Part shown: piece after piece, positions 22,743 to 32,436 of the stretch
How the letters are laid out: the number at the start of each line of letters is the position of its first letter
How positions within the stretch are numbered: position 1 is the stretch's first letter
Assembly: GCA_964633845.1 (NCBI GenBank)
Contig: CAZWLA010000004.1
Span: 1-61,445 of the forward strand
Direction of reading: 5' to 3'
Length of the DNA stretch: 61,445 nucleotides
Origin: JADHTT01 sp964633845
Lineage (GTDB): Bacteria > Campylobacterota > Campylobacteria > Campylobacterales > Arcobacteraceae
Notes under the pieces: model-generated
What the model was told of the DNA's origin: nothing
The model's input: only the letters and a program-made list of their open reading frames with translations
Database searches by the model: none
Translations under genes and position numbers: made by a program

Positions 22743-25700
22743 ATGTTAAATTCTTTAAAATCTGGAAATAGATTAAGAGTTGATTTCTCAAAAAATCCAC
22801 AAAAAATAGATATTCCAAATTTACTTCAACTACAACAAAATAGTTATGATAACTTCTTAAAAGTTGGTCATGAAGACAGATCTGATGCTGGTATTGAAAA
22901 AGTATTCAAATCAGTTTTCCCAATTCACGATTCACAAAATAGAATCACTTTAGAGTTTTTAGGAAGTGAGTTTGAAAAACCAAAGTATTCTGTAGAAGAA
23001 GCTATGGTAAGAGGAATTACTTACTCAATTCCATTAAGAGTTAAAGTTAGACTTACTCTTTGGGACTGTGATGAGAAGACAGGTGAAAAAGTAGGTGTTA
23101 AGGATATAAAAGAACAATCTTTATATATCAGAGATATTCCTATGATGACAGATAGAACATCATTTGTTGTAAATGGTGTAGAAAGAGTTGTCGTAAATCA
23201 ATTACATAGATCTCCGGGTGTAATTTTTAAAGAAGAAGAAGCAACTACTGTAGCAAATAAATTAATTTATACTGGTCAAGTTATTCCAGATAGAGGATCA
23301 TGGCTATACTTTGAATATGATGCTAAAGATATTCTTTATGTAAGAATTAATAAAAGAAGAAAAGTACCTGTTACAATTTTATTTAGAGCACTTGGTTATT
23401 CTAAAGAGGATATTATTAACTTATTCTACCCAGTAGAAACTATTAAGATTAAGAAAAATAAATTCTTAATGGATTTTGTACCTGCTAATTTCACTGGTAG
23501 ATTAGATTTTGATCTTAAAGATGAAAAAGGAAATCTTCTTTTAGCTGCTGGTAAAAGACTTACTGATAGAAAAGCAAAAGCTTTAGCAGAAGGTGGACTT
23601 AAGCTTGTAGAATATCCAGTTGATATTTTAATGGAAAGACATACTGCATCTGAAATTCATGATCCTGAAACTGGGGAAGTGTTATATGATGCGCTTACAC
23701 AACTAGATGATATTAAATTAAAAAATCTAATTGACCTTGGATTTAAAGACTTTACTATAGCAAATGATTTAGCTGATGGTGTTGATGACTCTATTATTAA
23801 TGCATTCCATGCTGATGAAGAATCAATTAAACTTCTTAAGCAAACAGAAGAGATTGATGATGAAAACGATCTATGTGCTATTAGAATTTATAAAGTTATG
23901 AGATCAGGTGAACCTGTAACTGCTGATGCAGCTAAAGATTTTGTTAAAAACTTATTTTTTAACCCTGAAAGATATGACTTAACAAAAGTTGGTAGAATGA
24001 AAATGAACCATAAGTTAGGCGTAAATGTACCTGAGTATGTAACAGTATTAACTTATGAAGATATTATTAAGACAGTACAGTATTTAATTAAAGTAAAGGC
24101 TGGTCATGGTCATATTGATGATAGAGATCACCTAGGAAATAGAAGAATTAGAGCTATTGGTGAATTATTAGCTGGTGAACTTCACGGTGGTTTAATTAAG
24201 ATGCAAAAAGCAATTAGAGATAAAATGACTACACTAAGTGGTACACTTGAAGATATTATGCCTCAAGATCTTGTAAATGCTAAGATGGTTACATCAACTG
24301 TAACAGAGTTCTTTACATCTGGACAGTTATCACAATTTATGGATCAAACAAATCCATTATCAGAAGTAACTCATAAAAGAAGACTTTCTGCACTTGGTGA
24401 AGGTGGTTTAGTAAAAGAAAGAGCTGGATTTGAAGTAAGAGATGTTCACCCAACTCATTATGGTAGAATTTGTCCAGTTGAGACTCCAGAGGGTCAAAAT
24501 ATTGGTCTTATTAATACTTTATCAACATATTCAAAAGTAAATGAATTAGGTTTTGTTGAAGCTCCATATAAAACAGTTGTTGATGGTGTTGTTAGTGATG
24601 AGATTTCATATTATACTGCTACACAAGAAGAGGGTAAATTTATTGCTCCAGGTTCTGTAAATGTAGATGAAAATGGCAAAATTGTTGAAGCACTTGTAGA
24701 AGCTAGACAAGATGGAGAAATTATTCTTGTAGATAGAACTAAAGTAGATTTAATTGATATATCATCACAAATGGTTATGGGTGTTGGTGCATCTTTAATT
24801 CCTTTCTTAGAGCATGATGATGCCAATAGAGCCCTAATGGGATCAAATATGCAAAGACAAGCAGTTCCATTACTAAAACCAACTGCACCAGTAGTAGGAA
24901 CAGGTTTAGAAAAAACTGTTGCAAGAGATTCTTGGGAAGCTATTAAAGCAAAAAGAGCTGGAGTTGTAGAAAAAGCTGATTCTAAAAATATATATATTAA
25001 AGGTTCTGATGAAGATGGACACTTTATAGATTATTATGAAGTAAGTAAAAATGTTAGAACAAATAATAATACTTCATTTGTGCAAAGAACAGCTGTTAAA
25101 GAAGGTGAATATGTAGAAGCTGGACAAGTAATTGCAGATGGTCCTTCTATGGATAAAGGTGAGCTTGCAATTGGAATCAATGCTGCAATTGCTTTCATGC
25201 CATGGAATGGTTATAACTATGAGGATGCAATTATTCTTTCTGAAAAACTAATCAAAGAAGACGCTTTAACTTCTGTACATATTAATGTAAAAGAATGTGT
25301 GGCTCAAGAGCTTAAACATGGAAATGAAGAGATTACAAAAGATCTTCCTGGTGTAAAAGAAGAGTCTATTGGACACTTAGATGACAGTGGTATTGTTAAA
25401 ATTGGTACATATATTAAACCAGGAATGATTCTTGTTGGTAAAGTTACACCAAAAGGTGAGATTAAACCAACACCAGAAGAAAGACTACTAAGAGCTATAT
25501 TTGGTGAGAAAGCAGGACATGTAATAAATAAATCTCTATATGCTAGTTCATCACTTGAAGGGACAGTTGTAGATGTAAAAGTATTTACTAAAAAAGGATA
25601 CGAAAAAGATGCAAGAGCATTAGAAGCTATTAAGCATGAAAAAGATGAATTAGATCAAAAACATCATGATAGACTTCAAATGCTAGATAGAGAAGAGGGT

Positions 25701-26891
25701 TTAAGACTTCATGATCTTTTAGCATCATCTACACTTGAAAAAGATGTTGAAGTAAATGATATTACTTATACTAAAGGTAGTCAAATTGCAATTGAAGATT
25801 TAGATAATATAAATAGATTTGCAATGAAAAAAGTTGTTGCTTCATACTCAAAAGATATTCAAAATGAGTATGAAAATGTAAAAGATAACTTTATTAAACA
25901 AAAAACAACTTTAAGAACTGAACATGAAGAGAAACTTGAAGTATTAGAGCATGATGATATTTTAAAATCAGGTGTAATTAAACAAGTTAAAGTTTATGTA
26001 GCTACAAAAAGAAAGATTAAAGTTGGTGATAAAATGGCAGGACGACATGGAAATAAAGGTATTGTTTCTAATATTGTTCCTGAAGTTGATATGCCATATA
26101 TGGAAGATGGAAAAACTGTAGATGTTATACTTAATCCACTAGGAGTTCCATCAAGAATGAATATTGGACAGATTCTAGAGGTTCATTTAGGTTTAGTTGG
26201 TAAAAAACTTGGAGCACAGATTCAAGATATGTTTGATGCTAAGCAAAAAACATTTATAGCTGACCTTCGATATAAAATGATTGAGATTGCTGATGTAACA
26301 AAACTTATGAATGGTAAAAAATTCATAGAGGAATGTTCTGACGAACAGCTTCTTGAATATGCAAGAGATTGGTCAAGTGGTGTTAAATTTGCAACACCTA
26401 TCTTTGAGGGTGTAAACCAGCTAGAGATGGAAAAACTTTTTGAATTAGCTAAAATAGATTCTGATGGAAAAGTAGACCTTTATGATGGTATGACTGGTGA
26501 GAAGATGAAAGAGAGAGTAAATGTTGGATATATGTATATGCTTAAACTACATCACTTAGTTGATGAAAAAGTGCATGCTAGATCTACTGGACCTTATTCT
26601 CTTGTAACTCAACAGCCTGTTGGTGGTAAAGCATTATTTGGTGGACAAAGATTTGGTGAGATGGAAGTTTGGGCCCTTGAAGCTTATGGAGCTACAAATG
26701 TACTAAAAGAGATGTTAACAATTAAGTCAGATGATATTGATGGTAGAACAGCTGCTTATAAAGCTGTTGCAGCTGGTGAAAATGTACCTAAGTCTGGTGT
26801 TCCAGAAACATTCTTTGTATTAAGCAAAGAGTTACAAGCATTAGGTCTTGATGTAGAAATTTATGATGAAGTAGAGGTTGAAGATGAGTAA
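22743..26891 (+). CDS. rpoB: DNA-directed RNA polymerase subunit beta
   Basis: Beta forms one pincer of the RNA polymerase core and part of the active centre. The rifampicin pocket is near residues 525-555 (QLSQFMDQTNPLSEVTHKRR). The residues equivalent to E. coli Q513, D516, H526 and S531 are all present, so drug sensitivity would be expected. Later motifs include GYNYEDAIILSE, KMAGRHGNKGIVS and QQPVGGKALFGGQRFGEME near the C-terminus. The 1382 residues are normal. Its end overlaps rpoC by 8 nt, whereas Helicobacter has the two fused. Confidence 0.97.
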   Translation: MLNSLKSGNRLRVDFSKNPQKIDIPNLLQLQQNSYDNFLKVGHEDRSDAGIEKVFKSVFPIHDSQNRITLEFLGSEFEKPKYSVEEAMVRGITYSIPLRVKVRLTLWDCDEKTGEKVGVKDIKEQSLYIRDIPMMTDRTSFVVNGVERVVVNQLHRSPGVIFKEEEATTVANKLIYTGQVIPDRGSWLYFEYDAKDILYVRINKRRKVPVTILFRALGYSKEDIINLFYPVETIKIKKNKFLMDFVPANFTGRLDFDLKDEKGNLLLAAGKRLTDRKAKALAEGGLKLVEYPVDILMERHTASEIHDPETGEVLYDALTQLDDIKLKNLIDLGFKDFTIANDLADGVDDSIINAFHADEESIKLLKQTEEIDDENDLCAIRIYKVMRSGEPVTADAAKDFVKNLFFNPERYDLTKVGRMKMNHKLGVNVPEYVTVLTYEDIIKTVQYLIKVKAGHGHIDDRDHLGNRRIRAIGELLAGELHGGLIKMQKAIRDKMTTLSGTLEDIMPQDLVNAKMVTSTVTEFFTSGQLSQFMDQTNPLSEVTHKRRLSALGEGGLVKERAGFEVRDVHPTHYGRICPVETPEGQNIGLINTLSTYSKVNELGFVEAPYKTVVDGVVSDEISYYTATQEEGKFIAPGSVNVDENGKIVEALVEARQDGEIILVDRTKVDLIDISSQMVMGVGASLIPFLEHDDANRALMGSNMQRQAVPLLKPTAPVVGTGLEKTVARDSWEAIKAKRAGVVEKADSKNIYIKGSDEDGHFIDYYEVSKNVRTNNNTSFVQRTAVKEGEYVEAGQVIADGPSMDKGELAIGINAAIAFMPWNGYNYEDAIILSEKLIKEDALTSVHINVKECVAQELKHGNEEITKDLPGVKEESIGHLDDSGIVKIGTYIKPGMILVGKVTPKGEIKPTPEERLLRAIFGEKAGHVINKSLYASSSLEGTVVDVKVFTKKGYEKDARALEAIKHEKDELDQKHHDRLQMLDREEGLRLHDLLASSTLEKDVEVNDITYTKGSQIAIEDLDNINRFAMKKVVASYSKDIQNEYENVKDNFIKQKTTLRTEHEEKLEVLEHDDILKSGVIKQVKVYVATKRKIKVGDKMAGRHGNKGIVSNIVPEVDMPYMEDGKTVDVILNPLGVPSRMNIGQILEVHLGLVGKKLGAQIQDMFDAKQKTFIADLRYKMIEIADVTKLMNGKKFIEECSDEQLLEYARDWSSGVKFATPIFEGVNQLEMEKLFELAKIDSDGKVDLYDGMTGEKMKERVNVGYMYMLKLHHLVDEKVHARSTGPYSLVTQQPVGGKALFGGQRFGEMEVWALEAYGATNVLKEMLTIKSDDIDGRTAAYKAVAAGENVPKSGVPETFFVLSKELQALGLDVEIYDEVEVEDE

Positions 26892-29800
26892 GAACGATAC
26901 AGTATTAAAGCCAATTGAGGTTCAAGAATTAGATAGACCAACAGACTTTTCTGCTTTTCAATTAAGATTAGCAAGTCCTGAAAAAATTCTTTCTTGGAGT
27001 AATGGTGAGGTAAAAAAACCAGAAACTATCAACTATAGAACACTTAAGCCAGAAAGAGATGGATTATTCTGTGCAAAAATATTTGGACCAATTAAAGACT
27101 ATGAATGTCTTTGTGGTAAATATAAAAAGATGAGATACCAAGGTGTTGTATGTGAAAAATGTGGTGTTGAAGTTATATCTTCTAAGGTTAGAAGATCTAA
27201 AATGGGACACATTGATTTAGTTTCACCTGTTGCACATATATGGATGGTGTCATCTTTACCTTCAAGAGTAGGTACACTTCTAGGTGTTAAATTAAAAGAC
27301 TTAGAAAGAGTTTTATACTATGAAGCATATATTGTAAAAAATTCTGGTGAAGCATATTATGATATTGAAAATACTAAGCCAGTTAAAAAATTTGATATTT
27401 TAAATGAAGATCAATTTAGAACGTTAAATGAGCACTTTGAACATACAGGTTTTGAAGCTGATATGGGTGGATCAATTGTAAGAGAACTTTTATCTTCTTT
27501 AGATTTAGTAGCACTACTAGAATCACTTAGAACAGATATGGCAGCAACTAAATCAGAAGCTAAAATTAAAACTATCGTTAAAAGATTAAAAATTGTTGAA
27601 AACTTTATTAATTCAGGTAATAAGCCGGAGTGGATGATGTTAACTCAGCTTCCAGTTCTTCCACCAGATTTAAGACCGCTAGTTGCTCTAGATGGTGGAA
27701 AATTTGCTGTATCAGATGTAAATGATTTATATAGAAGAGTTGTAAATAGAAATAATAGACTTAAAAGACTTACAGAACTTGATGCACCAGAAATTATTAT
27801 TAGAAATGAAAAAAGAATGCTTCAAGAGGCAGTTGATGCATTATTTGACAATGGTAAAACTGCAAATGCAGTAAAAGGTGCAAATAAAAGAGCTCTTAAA
27901 TCATTATCTGAAATTATTAAAGGTAAGCAAGGTCGATTTAGACAGAACTTACTTGGTAAAAGGGTTGACTTTTCAGGTAGATCTGTAATTGTTGTTGGAC
28001 CAAATTTAAGAATGGACCAGTGTGGAATACCAAAAATTATGGCTATTGAATTATTTAAACCACATCTTATGGCAAAACTTGAAGAAAAAGGTTATGCTAC
28101 AACATTAAAAGCTGCAAAAAGATTAATTGAAGCTCAAACTAATGAAGTATGGGAAGCTCTTTCTGAAATTGTTGATGAATATCCAGTATTATTAAATAGA
28201 GCACCAACTCTACATAAGCTGTCAATTCAAGCATTCCATCCTACATTAATTGATGGAAAAGCAATACAGTTACATCCACTTGTATGTTCTGCATTTAATG
28301 CCGACTTCGATGGTGACCAGATGGCAGTGCATGTACCTTTATCACAAGAAGCAATTGCTGAAGCAAAAATCCTTATGATGAGTTCTATGAATATCCTTCT
28401 TCCAGCTTCTGGTAGGGCTATTGCTGTACCTTCTCAGGATATGATTTTAGGTATATATTATCTATCATTATCAAAAGATGGTGCTTTAGGTGAGCATAAA
28501 CTATTAACATCTGTAGATGAAGTACTTATGGCTGTTGAGATGGGTAAAATTGATATTAATGCTAAAATTAGAACAGCAGTTGATGGTAAGATTATTCATA
28601 CAACAGCTGGTAGATTAATTATTCATAATATTTTACCAGATTTTGTTCCAGAAAATTTATGGAATAAAATTCTTAAGAAAAAAGAGATAGGAATATTAGT
28701 AGATTATATTTATAAGCATGGTGGATATGAAGTTACACCAAAATTCTTAGATAATTTAAAAGATCTTGGATTTAAATATGCAACACATGCTGGTATTTCA
28801 ATATCTATTGATGATATTAATGTACCAGATACAAAAGATGATCATATTTCTAAGTCTAAAAAAGCTGTAATTGAAGTGCAAAAACAATTTGAACAAGGTT
28901 TATTAACAGAGCAAGAAAGATACAATAAAATTATTGATATTTGGACATCTATTAATAATACTCTTGGATCTGAGATGATGGATTTAGTTGAAAATGATAA
29001 AGATGGGTTTAACTCTATTTATATGATGGCAGATTCAGGTGCTAGAGGATCTGCTGCTCAGATTAGACAGCTTGCAGGTATGAGGGGACTTATGGCTAAA
29101 CCAGATGGTTCAATTATTGAGACACCAATTACCTCTAACTTTAGAGAAGGTCTAAATGTACTTGAGTACTTTATCTCTACTCATGGTGCTAGAAAAGGTC
29201 TTGCCGATTCAGCTCTTAAAACAGCCAATGCTGGATATTTAACAAGAAAACTTGTAGATGTATCTGCAAATGTTAGAATTACTATAGAAGATTGTGGTAC
29301 ACATGAGGGTGTAGATATTACAGATATTACAAATGGTAATGAGTTAATTGAGTCACTTGAGGAAAGAGTTACAGGTAGAGTAATTGCAAATGATATTATT
29401 GATCCAATATCTAATGAAATTCTATTTAGTGAAGGTACATTAGTTACAGAAGATGATGCTAAAATTATTGTAGAAGTAGGAGTTAAAACTGTTACTATTA
29501 GAACAGCACTTACATGTAAAGAAGATCATGGTTTATGTTCGAAGTGTTATGGTCTTAACCTTGCTGAGCAAAGAAAAGCTAATCCAGGTGAGGCTGTAGG
29601 TGTTCTTGCTGCTCAATCAATTGGTGAGCCAGGTACTCAGCTTACTCTTAGAACTTTCCACGTTGGTGGTACGGCAAGTGCTACTCAAAGTGAAAGAGAT
29701 CTAAAGGCTACATCAGAAGGATTTATTAGACATTATAATATTAAAACTTATATTGATAAAAATGATAAAAAGATTATTGCAAATAGAAGAAATGCAGCAA

Positions 29801-31410
29801 TTTTACTAGTAGAACCAAAAGTAAATGCACCATTTGATGGTAAAGTATCAGTAGAGATGAAACTTGATGAAGCTATTGTAACTATTAAGGGTGAAAGTGA
29901 AACAAAAACATATAGTTTCAGAAAAACTGATATTGCAAAAGCAAATGAATTAGCAGGATTAAGTGGTAAAATTGAAGGTAAAATATATTTACCATACAAT
30001 GTTGAAGCAGATGTAAAAGCACATGATTCAATTGTTGAAGTTATTAAAGATGGATGGAATGTACCATCAAGAATACCATATGCATCTGAACTGATGGTTG
30101 AAGATTCAGCTCCAATTGCACAAACTATTAAGTCAAATGAAGCTGGTACAGTTAAATATTATCAATTAAAAGGTGATAGTATTGAGCCAAGACCTGAAGT
30201 AAAACAAGGTGATAAAGTTACAGCAAAAGGTTTATTTGCAATTATTGTAGATAATGATGATAGAGAAGCAATTAGACACTATATTGCTAGAGAATCTATA
30301 GTTGAGTGTACTAACGACAGTAAAGTAACTAAAGATACAATTATTGCAGTACCTGAAAAAGATGAACAAGTTGTAATTGCACAATGGGATCCATATTCAG
30401 ATCCTACAATTACATCAACAGCTGGTAAAGTTTCATTTGAAGATATTATTCCTGGTATTACTGTATCAGAACAATATGATGAATTAACTGGTACATCAAA
30501 GCTAGTAATAAATGAATATATTCCTGCTGGATATAAACCATCTGTAATTGTTACATCTGCTGATAATGCACATAGGTATGAGTTAGATCCTAAAACAGCA
30601 TTATTTGTTGCTGAAGGTGATACTATTTTTGTAGCAGATATTATAGGTAAAACTCCAAAAGCAGTTGCAAAATCTGCAGATATTACAGGTGGTCTACCAA
30701 GAGTATCTGAATTATTTGAAGCTAGACGACCAAAAGCAATAGCATTATTAGCAGGTATTGATGGTGTTGTTACATTTGGCAAGCCTTTAAGAGGTAAGCA
30801 AAGAATCATTATCTCAGATGAGCTTGGAAACAAAGGTGAATATCTTGTAGACAAAGCAAGAACGGTACTTGTAAAAGAGGGTGAATTTGTACATGCTGGT
30901 GAAGAGTTAACTGATGGACAAAAGTCAAGTCATGATATATTAAAAGTACTTGGTGAAAAAGCACTTAAACACTTTATTGTAAGTGAAGTTCAAGGTGTAT
31001 ATAGATCGCAAGGTGTTAACATTGCAGATAAACATATTGAGGTAATTTTATCTCAAATGTTAAGACAGGTAACTATTACAGATGCTGGTAATACAAATTT
31101 CATTATTGGTGATATGGTATCTAGAAAAAGATTTACTCTAGAAAATGCTAGAATTATGAAGTTAAGTGGTGAACCTGCATTAGCTGAACCATTATTATTA
31201 GGTATTACAAGAGCTGCTGTTACATCAGATTCGATTATATCTGCTGCGTCATTCCAGGAAACTACAAAAGTTCTAACCGAAGCTGCAATTTCTTCTAAAA
31301 TGGATATGCTAGAAGATCTTAAAGAAAATGTTGTAATTGGTAGAACAATACCAGTTGGAACAGGTTTATATAAAGATAAAAAAATTAAATTTTCTTCACA
31401 AGAAGATTAA
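26884..31410 (+). CDS. rpoC: DNA-directed RNA polymerase subunit beta'
   Basis: Beta' carries the catalytic magnesium site. The ATG at 26884, within the end of rpoB, gives MSKNDTVLKPIEVQELDRPT. An in-frame TTG at 26878 is less likely. The N-terminal zinc-binding domain shows CLCGKYKKMRYQGVVCEKCG, the catalytic loop NADFDGDQMAVH is near residue 475, and the second zinc cluster CKEDHGLCSKCYG is near 878. GEPGTQLTLRTFH of the trigger-loop region follows. It is 1508 residues long, with a lineage insert in the second half. It ends the secE-rpoC block. Confidence 0.97.
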   Translation: MSKNDTVLKPIEVQELDRPTDFSAFQLRLASPEKILSWSNGEVKKPETINYRTLKPERDGLFCAKIFGPIKDYECLCGKYKKMRYQGVVCEKCGVEVISSKVRRSKMGHIDLVSPVAHIWMVSSLPSRVGTLLGVKLKDLERVLYYEAYIVKNSGEAYYDIENTKPVKKFDILNEDQFRTLNEHFEHTGFEADMGGSIVRELLSSLDLVALLESLRTDMAATKSEAKIKTIVKRLKIVENFINSGNKPEWMMLTQLPVLPPDLRPLVALDGGKFAVSDVNDLYRRVVNRNNRLKRLTELDAPEIIIRNEKRMLQEAVDALFDNGKTANAVKGANKRALKSLSEIIKGKQGRFRQNLLGKRVDFSGRSVIVVGPNLRMDQCGIPKIMAIELFKPHLMAKLEEKGYATTLKAAKRLIEAQTNEVWEALSEIVDEYPVLLNRAPTLHKLSIQAFHPTLIDGKAIQLHPLVCSAFNADFDGDQMAVHVPLSQEAIAEAKILMMSSMNILLPASGRAIAVPSQDMILGIYYLSLSKDGALGEHKLLTSVDEVLMAVEMGKIDINAKIRTAVDGKIIHTTAGRLIIHNILPDFVPENLWNKILKKKEIGILVDYIYKHGGYEVTPKFLDNLKDLGFKYATHAGISISIDDINVPDTKDDHISKSKKAVIEVQKQFEQGLLTEQERYNKIIDIWTSINNTLGSEMMDLVENDKDGFNSIYMMADSGARGSAAQIRQLAGMRGLMAKPDGSIIETPITSNFREGLNVLEYFISTHGARKGLADSALKTANAGYLTRKLVDVSANVRITIEDCGTHEGVDITDITNGNELIESLEERVTGRVIANDIIDPISNEILFSEGTLVTEDDAKIIVEVGVKTVTIRTALTCKEDHGLCSKCYGLNLAEQRKANPGEAVGVLAAQSIGEPGTQLTLRTFHVGGTASATQSERDLKATSEGFIRHYNIKTYIDKNDKKIIANRRNAAILLVEPKVNAPFDGKVSVEMKLDEAIVTIKGESETKTYSFRKTDIAKANELAGLSGKIEGKIYLPYNVEADVKAHDSIVEVIKDGWNVPSRIPYASELMVEDSAPIAQTIKSNEAGTVKYYQLKGDSIEPRPEVKQGDKVTAKGLFAIIVDNDDREAIRHYIARESIVECTNDSKVTKDTIIAVPEKDEQVVIAQWDPYSDPTITSTAGKVSFEDIIPGITVSEQYDELTGTSKLVINEYIPAGYKPSVIVTSADNAHRYELDPKTALFVAEGDTIFVADIIGKTPKAVAKSADITGGLPRVSELFEARRPKAIALLAGIDGVVTFGKPLRGKQRIIISDELGNKGEYLVDKARTVLVKEGEFVHAGEELTDGQKSSHDILKVLGEKALKHFIVSEVQGVYRSQGVNIADKHIEVILSQMLRQVTITDAGNTNFIIGDMVSRKRFTLENARIMKLSGEPALAEPLLLGITRAAVTSDSIISAASFQETTKVLTEAAISSKMDMLEDLKENVVIGRTIPVGTGLYKDKKIKFSSQED

Positions 31411-31423
31411 ATAAAGTACAGAG

Positions 31424-31828
31424 TTGGAAGTATTAATTTTCCAACTCGCATTATTTGTCGGTTTAGAATTATTTGAATCTAATTGGCAAAAATCCACTAC
31501 ACTGTATGGTTTAATTAAAAACAATTATATAGTCTATAAAAAAAATATATTTTTATATTTTTTATTAAATATTACATTTATATATACAATATATTTAATC
31601 TTCCTATATCAATCACTTCATAGTTCTTTTACATTTATATTTTGGATTGGATCTATTTTTATTATAAAATTCTTAGATATTATATTTAAATTATTTTTAT
31701 TAAATAAAATAGATAAAAATGAAGATATTACAAGATTTATACCTATTGATATAGAATTAACTTTCATTTTAAGACATTTAAATGTCATTATATACCCTAT
31801 AATGTTCATATTAGCACTTAATATATAG
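31424..31828 (+). CDS. Small multi-spanning membrane protein, function unknown
   Basis: A 134-residue hydrophobic protein with about four membrane segments (roughly residues 4-20, 42-64, 68-92 and 112-133). It starts at a TTG (31424), only 13 nt after rpoC, with MEVLIFQLALFVGLELFESN at the N-terminus. No ATG is available near the start. A short hairpin with a U-run follows the stop, so it behaves as a real cistron at the end of the rpoBC transcript. I do not recognise the family. It may be specific to this phylum. Confidence 0.6.
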   Translation: MEVLIFQLALFVGLELFESNWQKSTTLYGLIKNNYIVYKKNIFLYFLLNITFIYTIYLIFLYQSLHSSFTFIFWIGSIFIIKFLDIIFKLFLLNKIDKNEDITRFIPIDIELTFILRHLNVIIYPIMFILALNI

Positions 31829-31855
31829 AAAACTAATAGTTTTCTTAATTTTTTG
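31827..31855 (+). terminator. Terminator of the rpoBC transcript and the small membrane gene
   Basis: GAAAACT, loop AAT and AGTTTTC form a 7-bp stem followed by TTAATTTTTT. It separates the RNA polymerase transcript from the petABC promoter just downstream. Confidence 0.6.
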
Positions 31856-31866
31856 ATGTACATCAT
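31853..31866 (+). promoter_or_regulatory. FNR/CRP-type operator upstream of petABC
   Basis: TTGATGTACATCAT contains the perfect palindrome TGATGTACATCA and fits the FNR-family consensus TTGAT-N4-ATCAA with one mismatch. A -10 box TATAAAAT lies at 31887-31894, placing the centre of the palindrome about 41.5 nt before the likely RNA start (~31901). That is the classical class II activator position. The regulator gene is not in the window. Confidence 0.55.
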
Positions 31867-31886
31867 TTATATTTAAGTAAATTCAT

Positions 31887-31894
31887 TATAAAAT
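31887..31894 (+). promoter_or_regulatory. -10 box of petABC
   Basis: TATAAAAT, 32-39 nt before the petA ATG and about 20 bp after the FNR-like palindrome. No good -35 is visible, which fits a promoter that depends on an activator. Confidence 0.5.
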
Positions 31895-31925
31895 AGCACG
31901 TTAAAAATCATAATAAGGAATAAAT

Positions 31926-32426
31926 ATGTCTAACACAAACAGACGTGATTTTCTTGGTATGTCTTTTGCAGCTGTAGCTGCAGTTGGAGGAGCTGCATCG
32001 CTTGTTGGTATGAAACAAGCATGGGATCCACTTCCATCTGTACTTGCAGCAGGATTTACAACAGTAGATCTTGCAAAGATAAACCTTGAGCCAGGAAAAC
32101 CACAAACATTTAAATGGAGAGGGAAACCTATCTTTATCTTAGAGAAAACTGCTGATATGGCAGCATATGATGGTGACCTAGTAATGGGTGACAAAAGATA
32201 TACAATAGCAATTGGTCTATGTACACACTTAGGTTGTATTCCGGCATGGAAAGATCAAGTTTGGAAATGTGCATGTCATGGTGGAGAGTTTGATGCTACT
32301 GGTAAGCAAACATTTGGTCCACCACCAAAGCCACTTGTGACACCACCATTTAGTATAAACGGAACTGTACTTACTCTTGGAGAAGAAGGTCCGGAATCAA
32401 AAGCTATGATGGCTGTTAGAGCATAA
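31926..32426 (+). CDS. petA: Ubiquinol/menaquinol-cytochrome c reductase, Rieske iron-sulfur subunit
   Basis: This subunit carries the 2Fe-2S cluster that takes electrons from quinol in the cytochrome bc1 complex. The N-terminus NRRDFLGMSFAAVAAVGG is a twin-arginine signal-anchor, so export is by Tat; tatA lies at 52791. The cluster ligands are in CTHLGCIP (~residues 98-105) and CHGGEFDATG (~117-126). It is 166 residues long. petB follows after 10 nt. Confidence 0.95.
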   Translation: MSNTNRRDFLGMSFAAVAAVGGAASLVGMKQAWDPLPSVLAAGFTTVDLAKINLEPGKPQTFKWRGKPIFILEKTADMAAYDGDLVMGDKRYTIAIGLCTHLGCIPAWKDQVWKCACHGGEFDATGKQTFGPPPKPLVTPPFSINGTVLTLGEEGPESKAMMAVRA

Positions 32427-32436
32427 GGGAGAGACG

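Noticed and set aside
30279..30854. 191-residue antisense frame inside rpoC
   Set aside because: It lies entirely within a clearly coding gene. Its composition (Ser/Ile/Leu-rich) is the usual shadow of an AT-rich gene, and no start signal or family is recognisable.
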